Below are positions 56,477 through 62,312 of a DNA stretch of 62,312 nucleotides, piece by piece. The DNA is taken from NCBI GenBank assembly GCA_044375555.1, contig JBILML010000018.1:1-62312 (forward strand), given 5' to 3'. Origin of the DNA: UBA967 sp044375555. GTDB lineage: Bacteria > Verrucomicrobiota > Verrucomicrobiia > Chthoniobacterales > Terrimicrobiaceae. The notes below the pieces were generated by a model. It saw nothing but the letters and a program-made list of their open reading frames with translations. It was not told where the DNA came from and made no database searches. How positions within the stretch are numbered: position 1 is the first letter of the stretch; each line of letters starts with the position of its first letter. A program made the position numbers and the translations under genes.

Positions 56477-57372
56477 GTGCCACCTGCTGGCTCGAGCAAA
56501 ACCTCGCCGCAGCCTTCGAGTTGGAGTCCACCACAGCGTTCCGCCTCGCTGCTGGGCCGGGATTTTGGGTCGAACGTTACGGCTCGACCGCGCTTATCTC
56601 GCACCGACCAGAAATCCCATCCACCCAAATCCTCGCGGAACTCCGCGCCTGGACGGATCAATCGACTTGGTCCCCATCGCGCGTTTTTTGCCGTCAACTC
56701 GTCCGATCACCCGGCGAAAAAGACACTCCGGTTTTGCTGGAGGGCGATCCTTCCGCCCCGCCCCGGGAGGTCGTCATGGAGAACGGGCTCCAACTCGAGG
56801 TCGATTTCCAATCCGGCTACAACCCCGGCCTTTTCTGCGATCAGCGCGCCAATCGAGCTTATCTCCGCAAACTCCATCCCAAGCGCGTCCTGAATACCTT
56901 CGCCCACACCGGCGCCTTCTCGGTCGCCGCCGCCAGTGTTGGCGCGGAAACCATCAGTGTGGATATTTCGAAATCCTTCCTCCAACGCGCTCGCCGAAAT
57001 TTTGAACTCAACGCCCTGCCCCTCGAACATCACCGCTTCGTTGCCGAGGATGTGCCGACCTACCTCCGTCGCCTCGCCAAGCGCGGTGAGGTGTTTGACG
57101 CCATCATTCTCGATCCCCCAACTTTCGGCCGCGGAGGATCGGGCAAAACATTCCGGATCGAACGCGACTTCCCCGCGCTTCTTGCCGACACTTTGAGCCT
57201 CGCCCGCCCAGGCGCCGCGATTTTGCTTTCGAGCAACTTCTCCGAATGGAACGCCGATCACTTGGCAGCGGAGGCTCTGCGTCTCGCGCCCGCAGCTTCT
57301 TTCCAAAAAATCCACCCGCCGCCTGACTTTTTCGGAAATCCCCCATCCGCCACCCTCTGGCTCCATGTGTGA
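56473..57372 (+). CDS. class I SAM-dependent (RlmI/RlmK-like) methyltransferase
   Basis: 299 residues from the ATG at 56473, overlapping the protease stop. N-terminal ~110 residues are a poorly conserved substrate-recognition part; the catalytic domain starts at QSGYNPGLFCDQRANRAYL, with the SAM-binding loop VLNTFAHTGAFSVAAASVGA, acidic loop SVDISKSFL, and the IILDPPTFGRG motif. This pattern is that of 23S rRNA cytosine-5 methyltransferases of the Methyltrans_SAM family. The missing PUA domain makes the exact target uncertain. Confidence 0.87.
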   Translation: MSATCWLEQNLAAAFELESTTAFRLAAGPGFWVERYGSTALISHRPEIPSTQILAELRAWTDQSTWSPSRVFCRQLVRSPGEKDTPVLLEGDPSAPPREVVMENGLQLEVDFQSGYNPGLFCDQRANRAYLRKLHPKRVLNTFAHTGAFSVAAASVGAETISVDISKSFLQRARRNFELNALPLEHHRFVAEDVPTYLRRLAKRGEVFDAIILDPPTFGRGGSGKTFRIERDFPALLADTLSLARPGAAILLSSNFSEWNADHLAAEALRLAPAASFQKIHPPPDFFGNPPSATLWLHV

Positions 57373-57494
57373 ACTCCCAGCGGCACTTTTTGCCAAACTC
57401 TCCTGTAAGATAATGCCCCTGAAGTCCATTTCTCCGCTGAAAATGAAAAAAATGCGTATTCATGATTCTTTTTTAGATTATCTCTCGCCTTTAT

Positions 57495-57511
57495 TTGGTA
57501 ATAATTATCAA
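57495..57511. promoter_or_regulatory. 17-bp near-palindrome resembling a Fur box
   Basis: TTGGTAATAATTATCAA; its inner 15-mer matches TGATAATNATTATCA (the Fur 7-1-7 core) at all but one fixed position. It lies about 12 bp upstream of the -24 element of the motility operon promoter. Confidence 0.4.
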
Positions 57512-57522
57512 GTTGAATTTAT

Positions 57523-57539
57523 TTGGCGCAAAAATTGCT
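57523..57539 (+). promoter_or_regulatory. sigma-54 (RpoN) promoter of the fliA-motAB operon
   Basis: TTGGCGCAAAAATTGCT: TGGCGC (-24), five A, TTGC (-12), one mismatch (G for A) from consensus. Predicted start ~57550, 33 nt before the ATG at 57583. Confidence 0.72.
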
Positions 57540-57582
57540 GTGTATCGTAAAAATACCGCATTCGCACACCCACCCGTCGCCC

Positions 57583-57879
57583 ATGCAATACTTCACGCTC
57601 ATCGGAGGCTTTATCGGCTTTCTCCTCACGCTTGCCGTGAGCTTTCTTGCTGGCAAAGATTTGGCCGATTCGGTCTTCAATGCCACGATCGGTTGCGTTT
57701 TGGTGGCCTTTCTCTTTCGGGCGTTGCGTTACGCCGCCGAACTTTGCGCCAAGCAGACAATCGCCGAAAAGACCCGCCTCCGCGATGAGGAATTGGCCGC
57801 CAAGGAAGCCGCTCAAGCCGAGGCCGACGCCGCCTCGATCCCTGCCGATGCCGGAGGCGAACCCAAGCCCGCCGCTTAA
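57583..57879 (+). CDS. small membrane protein, first gene of the motility operon
   Basis: 98 residues from the ATG at 57583 (MQYFTLIGGFIGFLLTLAVS). Two membrane segments (~3-22 and ~32-50) and a charged Glu/Ala-rich cytoplasmic tail (AEKTRLRDEELAAKEAAQAE). No named family recognised. It is 3 bp upstream of fliA and behind the sigma-54 promoter, so a role in flagellar assembly or sigma-28 control is likely but unproven. Confidence 0.75.
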   Translation: MQYFTLIGGFIGFLLTLAVSFLAGKDLADSVFNATIGCVLVAFLFRALRYAAELCAKQTIAEKTRLRDEELAAKEAAQAEADAASIPADAGGEPKPAA

Positions 57880-57882
57880 CCC

Positions 57883-58671
57883 ATGTCCGAAGTCGCCGAT
57901 CCACCTATGAAGCCCCCCCAAGCGGATTCTCGAAGAATGTCCGCCGCATGGCGTGCCTATGGTGAAACGCTCACCGAGGAGCAAAATCTCAAAAACCACA
58001 TGCCTCTCGTGCGTTCTGTGGTGGACCGCATGCGGGCCAGTTTGCCGCCCACCGTCGATGTCGAGGACCTCTACAGCGTGGGTTTGATGGGTTTGATTCA
58101 TGCGCTCCGCCGGTTCGACCCCACCTTGGGGGTGACTTTTGCCAGTTATGCCACGATGCGCATTCGTGGAGCCGTGCTGGACGAATTGCGCCGTGTGGAT
58201 TGGTTGAGCCGCTCGCTTCGTGTGAAGGCCAAAAAAGTCACCGAGATCATCGCCGGCATCGAGCAAAGAGAGGGTCGCCCGGCCACCGAAGCCGAGGTCG
58301 CCTCGGAACTCGGGCTCTCCAGCGAGGAATACTCCGCCATGCTTGATGAGCTTCGTCCGCTCAGCTATGTCGAACTCGATGCCGTCGCTGGCGAGGAAGA
58401 CGACGCGAACATGCACGATGTCGTGCCCGACGAGAAACAACCATCCGCCAGCGATCTGGCGATGAAGAACGAACTCATCAAACTCGTCGTCGACCGCCTT
58501 CAACAACTCCCCGAAATGCAGAGAAAAATATTGGCCATGTATTACTTCGAAAATCTCCGCCTCGCCGAGATTGCGAAGGTTTTCGGAGTCACCGAATCCC
58601 GCATCTGCCAAATCCACACCCAAGCGGTTCTTAGCCTCAAAAACTACATTCGCACCGCGTCCAACAAATAG
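57883..58671 (+). CDS. fliA: RNA polymerase sigma factor FliA (sigma-28)
   Basis: 262 residues. Regions 2, 3 and 4 of a group 3 sigma factor are clear: region 2 has LYSVGLMGLIHALRRFDP and FASYATMRIRGAVLDELRRV, with WLSRSLR typical of FliA/WhiG. Region 3 follows (GIEQREGRPATEAEVASELG), and region 4 has LPEMQRKILAMYYFENLRLA and the helix-turn-helix EIAKVFGVTESRICQIHTQA. It directs late flagellar and motility genes. No FlgM anti-sigma gene is visible in the window. Confidence 0.95.
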   Translation: MSEVADPPMKPPQADSRRMSAAWRAYGETLTEEQNLKNHMPLVRSVVDRMRASLPPTVDVEDLYSVGLMGLIHALRRFDPTLGVTFASYATMRIRGAVLDELRRVDWLSRSLRVKAKKVTEIIAGIEQREGRPATEAEVASELGLSSEEYSAMLDELRPLSYVELDAVAGEEDDANMHDVVPDEKQPSASDLAMKNELIKLVVDRLQQLPEMQRKILAMYYFENLRLAEIAKVFGVTESRICQIHTQAVLSLKNYIRTASNK

Positions 58672-58709
58672 CCTCGACTCTCAACTAAAAACAAACCACA
58701 CCCACACCC

Positions 58710-59573
58710 ATGATTCTCATTATTGGATACATCATCGTTCTAGGCGCCACTCTAGTCGGCTTCATCGGCGCCGGTGGAAATATCATGCTCCTTTTTCCAT
58801 GGCCCGAATACCTCATCATTGCTGGTGTTTCGATCGGACTCATGGTCATCGCCGCCCCCGTGAATCTTCTCAAACACACGGTTCACAAGATTCAGCTGGC
58901 GCTAAAAACCCAAGTCGTTCCGAGCTCCGACTACGCCGATATTTTGAAACTCCTTTATGAGTTGTTCACCAAGGCCCGCCGCGGCGGACTCATCGCGATC
59001 GAAGACGACGTCATGGCGCCAAAAGACAGCCCGATCATGTCGAAATATCCATCGTTCCTTAATGACAAGGAGCGCGTGGAGTTTCTCACCAATAGCTTGA
59101 AGCCGATCATCGACGGCCGGCTCAAACCCGAGCAACTCGCCTCCATGCTTGAAGCCGACCTTGAGGCGAAGGCCGATGATTTTGGTCACCCGGTTCATCT
59201 CCTTCAACTCGTGGGCGACTCCCTGCCCGGCATCGGCATTGTTGCGGCCGTGATGGGAATTATCAACACAATGGCAGCGATCGACGCCGGCGCGGCCGCT
59301 GTCGGTAGAAAAGTGGCTGCCGCGCTCGTGGGAACCTTCCTCGGGGTGCTCGGCGCTTATGGTTTCATCAATCCGCTCGGAGCCCGCATCAAACTCAACA
59401 ACGCCTATGAGCTTCAGTATTTCGCCGTGATCATGAAAGCCGTGATCGGCTTCACCGGCGGCATGGCCCCCATGATGGCTGTCGAAGTCGGCCGCCGCAT
59501 GGTCGACCCATCCTTCCAACCGACATCCGACGAAATCGAGGAAATGTGCAAAGGCCTCGGCTCCGGATCCTAG
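58710..59573 (+). CDS. motA: flagellar stator protein MotA
   Basis: 287 residues, proton-type MotA. Four membrane segments; the cytoplasmic loop carries the rotor-interacting charged residues (ARRGGLIAIEDDV). The channel prolines sit in GDSLPGIGIVAAVMGI and GFINPLGARI. It follows fliA after 38 bp and precedes motB by 9 bp, so the stator pair is stoichiometrically co-expressed. Confidence 0.96.
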   Translation: MILIIGYIIVLGATLVGFIGAGGNIMLLFPWPEYLIIAGVSIGLMVIAAPVNLLKHTVHKIQLALKTQVVPSSDYADILKLLYELFTKARRGGLIAIEDDVMAPKDSPIMSKYPSFLNDKERVEFLTNSLKPIIDGRLKPEQLASMLEADLEAKADDFGHPVHLLQLVGDSLPGIGIVAAVMGIINTMAAIDAGAAAVGRKVAAALVGTFLGVLGAYGFINPLGARIKLNNAYELQYFAVIMKAVIGFTGGMAPMMAVEVGRRMVDPSFQPTSDEIEEMCKGLGSGS

Positions 59574-59582
59574 TTCTCAGCC

Positions 59583-60389
59583 ATGGCTAAAAAGAAAGAC
59601 GAACACCACGGAGGGGCATGGAAGGTCGCCTACGCCGACTTTGTGACCTCCATGATGGCCTTGTTCATCGTGCTCTGGGTCCTTGTCGCCGAGGAAAAGC
59701 CGGAAGTATTAGCTCAAGTCGCCCTTTATTTTAAGGACCCCGGCTATGCCACTGATGCTGAAAAGAAAAAGACCCCATCGGAAACCGCCGGACTGATGGA
59801 TTCCCAAGTCAAAGCCACCCAGAAAGACTCCAGCATTCAGGATTATGTGAGCCGCGAGAACCAAGGATTCCTTAAAGCTATCGCCAAGGATTTCACCCGA
59901 CTTCTGAATATCAAGGAGGATGAAAAAGAACCTATCGATATCCAGGTCACCTCGGACGGTTTGAGGATGAACATCTACAACCGAGCTCAGAAACCAGTCT
60001 TCAAAAACAACACCACCGAACTCACCGATTGGGGCACCCAAGTCTTCCAAAACCTGGCTTGGTTGGTGGAACGCTATAACTTCAAGGTCTTCCTCGAAGG
60101 CCACACCGCAACCGGACTCGATCTTGGGCCAAATAAAAACTACACCCCGTGGGAACTCAGCACCGACCGCTCGAATGCCGTGCGTCGAACCATGGAATAC
60201 TACGCAATGGCCCCTTCCAAAACCCAGCGTGTCTCAGGCTTGGGCGATACCGAACCCCTGCCAAATGTTCCGGCGGATTCCGAAGACAACAATCGCATGA
60301 CCGTGAGCCTCTCTCTCACCCAATTCCCCAACCCGGCGCCAACCCCAAGCGCCTCGCCAAATTCGGCACCCATACCTGCCACGAATTAA
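59583..60389 (+). CDS. motB: flagellar stator protein MotB
   Basis: 268 residues. The N-terminal membrane helix has the proton-binding aspartate in AYADFVTSMMALFIVLWVL. The periplasmic linker leads to an OmpA-like peptidoglycan-binding domain (~155-250: VFLEGHTATG, ELSTDRSNAVRRTMEYY, VSGLGDTEPLP, NNRMTVSL). A Pro/Ser/Asn tail ends the protein. Standard MotB. Confidence 0.96.
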   Translation: MAKKKDEHHGGAWKVAYADFVTSMMALFIVLWVLVAEEKPEVLAQVALYFKDPGYATDAEKKKTPSETAGLMDSQVKATQKDSSIQDYVSRENQGFLKAIAKDFTRLLNIKEDEKEPIDIQVTSDGLRMNIYNRAQKPVFKNNTTELTDWGTQVFQNLAWLVERYNFKVFLEGHTATGLDLGPNKNYTPWELSTDRSNAVRRTMEYYAMAPSKTQRVSGLGDTEPLPNVPADSEDNNRMTVSLSLTQFPNPAPTPSASPNSAPIPATN

Positions 60390-60403
60390 TTTTCCGCAAA
60401 ACG

Positions 60404-60694
60404 ATGAAGGATTTTCTCCAAGGCCGTCCCGCCGTCACCTCTTCCCGTAGCAACGGCCCCAGCATCTCACTCCCATCCAGCTTTCCGCCCATTTCTTCGA
60501 GCCTTTCCCTCGATGAATCCCAATCGGGAGACTCTGAATCCCACGATCACTCCTTGGACACTTCCTCTCTCTCCGCCGATTCCAGTGTTATGGGACCTCA
60601 AGTGGAGATCGTCCCCGATGCCGAAGGCCGCGTGGGCCACATCGTCGTCACTTGCCGTTGCGGGGAAAAAATCACGCTTCAGTGCAACTATTGA
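60404..60694 (+). CDS. small Ser-rich protein with C-terminal CxC motif
   Basis: 96 residues from the ATG at 60404. The first ~70 residues are Ser/Pro/Asp-rich and probably unstructured; the last 30 form a compact VEIVPDAEGRVGHIVVTCR segment with Cys84, Cys86 and Cys94 (CRC...C), a possible metal-binding or disulfide unit. No signal peptide, no family recognised. Its position 14 bp after motB and 5 bp before the next gene ties it to the motility operon. Confidence 0.65.
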   Translation: MKDFLQGRPAVTSSRSNGPSISLPSSFPPISSSLSLDESQSGDSESHDHSLDTSSLSADSSVMGPQVEIVPDAEGRVGHIVVTCRCGEKITLQCNY

Positions 60695-60699
60695 GAATC

Positions 60700-62312
60700 A
60701 TGCGCCGCACCCTCTGTGCCGCGCTGATTCTGTTGGCTTCTCCGCTGGCCCGCGCCGCTTCGGAAACCAATTCCTCTTCCGCGATCTCGCCCCAATCGCT
60801 CGAACAAACCGCCGTGGCCTTGGCCGATAGCGCCCGAAACCTCGCTCCGGCGGAACGAGACCAAACCACACGCGCCGCACTCTCGATTGTTCTCCTCTCG
60901 CGGTTCAATCGGCTTCTTCCTGCGGGGCTGGACTCGTCAGGCCTCGAGGAATTGGCTCGGATTTTTCTGGTTCAAAACCCCGATCTCCCCCGCCAAAACG
61001 CCATGGCCGATCGACTTCCCCCGGCTGATTCCTTGGTTTTCAATGGATCACAACTCGTCGGCGGAAATTTTCGCAATATCGATTCCTTGATCGGGATGGA
61101 CGCCCGTCCCATCGCCCTCGATCGCGATTTGCCGACATGGATCGTTCCCTTGCCCCCCGCTTCAGCTTCGGCTCTTGAGGACCAGCGGCAAAAATTCCAA
61201 GCCGCTCCGAACAGCGCCGCCACGGTCGATCTCGCAAACCGAATTTACCTCGCCGATGTCGGCGGGAACCTCGCCGCTGACGGGATATTTCTTCGCCCCT
61301 ACGCGGGAAGAATCGACGACCTCTATCATCACTTGGCTCAGCAAGGAAATGACTCGTCCGGATTGGATTTTCCAGCGCTTCTCGACAGCCTCCCCCCTCG
61401 CCAATACAGCCCGATCTCAGGAACCGCCTCACGCGGAAGCGTCCCACCCAGTCGCTACAATCTGAGCGATGTCCTCACCGGCGGGAGTTTTTATGCCGTT
61501 CAAAAATTCCGCGCGGAACACCCCAAGGTGAATGTGAAAAACCCCTTCAAGGGTCTCGCGGCCCGAATCGTGCCGTTCCTAGGGAAATCTCTTCGCAAGA
61601 CCGATGCCGGCTCTCCCCTTCGCGTTTCGGGGGACATCTTGCGCCGCGCGATCAGTGATCCCCGCCGATACACTCCGGAAAAAGTCCCTCCGCTCTTTCA
61701 TGATCCCAGCCGCTTTCTCGGCCAATGGGACGACCCCCGCTACCACCGCATCTCAAAGAAAAAAAAGAAATCCTCCGCCAGCGAGCTTTTGGATGAAATC
61801 CAGAGAATCGATTTCGATACCCCCCTGCCCGAGATGAACCTCGACCCCGCTGGGAACGAACTCCTCGGGAGTGCCAGCCATCCAGACATCCTCGAAATTC
61901 CCGAAGAGGCCGCCGAAGACAACACCGCTGATTTGATGCGCGATCTCGGCCTCCCCGAAGAAGAACCCACCCCAAGGCCCTACACCAGAACCCCAGCTCA
62001 ACCCACCCCTACCCCCCCGATTTTTACCGAAAACTTCAAACCCGCCCCCCCCTCTCTAGAGGCAGAATCGAACCTATCCCCAAACCAGCAACCTCTCGAA
62101 ATCGCATTAGCCAAACCCACGCCAACGCCCGCTCCAACACCCGAACCAACGCCCGAACCAACGCCCGAACCAACGCCCGAACCAACGCCCGAACCAACGC
62201 CTGAGCCAACGCCCGAGCCAACGCCCGAGCCAACTCCCGAGCCAACGCCCGAGCCAACGCCCGAGCCAACGCCGCAGCCAACTCCCGAGCCAACTCCAGA
62301 GCAAAACGCACA
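60700..62312 (+). CDS. large secreted Pro-rich protein of the motility operon (3' partial)
   Basis: Open from the ATG at 60700 to the window end, at least 537 codons. Signal peptide (MRRTLCAALILLASPLARA-A), then a ~400-residue region without recognised domain (…RIYLADVGGNLAADGIFLRP…, SGDILRRAISDPRRYTPEKV), an acidic stretch (EIPEEAAEDNTADLMRDLGL), and from ~470 a Pro-Thr-Pro-Glu repeat of at least 14 units (12-bp period, 62120-62290) running off the end. This linker resembles that of TonB (35551) and would let a C-terminal domain outside the window span the periplasm. Function unknown; a flagellar or wall link is suggested only by position. Confidence 0.7.
   Translation, partial: MRRTLCAALILLASPLARAASETNSSSAISPQSLEQTAVALADSARNLAPAERDQTTRAALSIVLLSRFNRLLPAGLDSSGLEELARIFLVQNPDLPRQNAMADRLPPADSLVFNGSQLVGGNFRNIDSLIGMDARPIALDRDLPTWIVPLPPASASALEDQRQKFQAAPNSAATVDLANRIYLADVGGNLAADGIFLRPYAGRIDDLYHHLAQQGNDSSGLDFPALLDSLPPRQYSPISGTASRGSVPPSRYNLSDVLTGGSFYAVQKFRAEHPKVNVKNPFKGLAARIVPFLGKSLRKTDAGSPLRVSGDILRRAISDPRRYTPEKVPPLFHDPSRFLGQWDDPRYHRISKKKKKSSASELLDEIQRIDFDTPLPEMNLDPAGNELLGSASHPDILEIPEEAAEDNTADLMRDLGLPEEEPTPRPYTRTPAQPTPTPPIFTENFKPAPPSLEAESNLSPNQQPLEIALAKPTPTPAPTPEPTPEPTPEPTPEPTPEPTPEPTPEPTPEPTPEPTPEPTPEPTPQPTPEPTPEQNA
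62120..62300 (+). repeat. 12-bp tandem repeat encoding Pro-Thr-Pro-Glu
   Basis: About 15 units of CCAACGCCCGAA with silent variants (gaa/gag, acg/act), coding (PTPE)n in the partial gene at 60700. All in frame. Confidence 0.9.

Noticed and set aside
62120..62300. Regular 12-bp repeats that could look like a CRISPR array
   Set aside because: There are no spacers; the units are contiguous, in frame and encode a Pro-Thr-Pro-Glu linker.

Overview
The window is a gene-dense, GC-rich chromosomal segment from a motile, diderm (outer-membrane) bacterium. The mix of a DUF2341/LamG-fused ExbB, a Porin_5-type porin, a giant filamentous-haemagglutinin-type exoprotein, frequent GTG/TTG starts and dispersed flagellar genes suggests Verrucomicrobiota. 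That assignment is inference; no rRNA gene is present to confirm it.

Layout. (1) 2-20019: one co-directional run encoding a two-partner-secretion (TPS) outer-membrane transporter (5' end cut by the window), a DUF2341-LamG-ExbB fusion, ExbD, a TonB-like protein, a porin, a periplasmic coiled-coil protein, a parvulin-type prolyl isomerase and a 3899-residue TPS exoprotein. A PstS-like secreted protein and a strong terminator (21469-21503) follow. (2) 21.5-25.5 kb: small envelope proteins, a Sel1-repeat protein, an orphan phosphate-binding PstS behind a Pho-box-like repeat, an unknown protein and a peptidoglycan-binding protein. (3) 25.5-29.7 kb: tpiA, tRNA-Asn, manA and an oligopeptide-binding-type lipid-face protein with a large insert. 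(4) 29.8-36.2 kb: a FecA-like TonB-dependent receptor operon with PhnD/PhnC/PhnE-like ABC genes, divergent from exbB-exbD-tonB, with two Fur-like palindromes between them. (5) 36.3-40.1 kb: hydrolase / phosphoribosyltransferase / erythromycin-esterase-family genes in overlapping order, a glyoxalase and a BrnT/BrnA-like pair. (6) 40.1-47.2 kb: malate dehydrogenase, a LivJ-type binding lipoprotein, a degenerate FlhF, an FlgN-like protein, two VapBC/Phd-PIN modules, a TonB relic and flagellin. (7) 47.9-57.4 kb: purM-purF, a class A PBP, trmD, a Phd-PIN pair, a phosphoesterase, a lone nuoA, an M48 protease and an rRNA methyltransferase-type gene. (8) 57.6 kb to the end: a motility operon (small membrane protein, fliA, motA, motB, a CxC protein, and a large Pro-rich secreted protein cut by the window).

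How things work together. Two separate ExbB-ExbD-TonB sets are present: one tied to a TPS exoprotein and porin, the other to a TonB-dependent receptor and an ABC importer. Flagellar genes are scattered, yet three of them carry matching sigma-54 (RpoN) promoters at 43933-43948, 47254-47270 and 57523-57539. The flagellin leader also contains a hairpin presenting AGGA in its loop, as CsrA targets do.

The most unusual items are the TPS/ExbBD-TonB/giant-exoprotein locus, the FlhF homologue that lacks the Walker A lysine, the RpoN plus CsrA-like control of flagellin, the TonB C-terminal relic beside flagellin and a PIN toxin whose only good ATG is out of frame. All family names come from reading the sequences; no database search was run.
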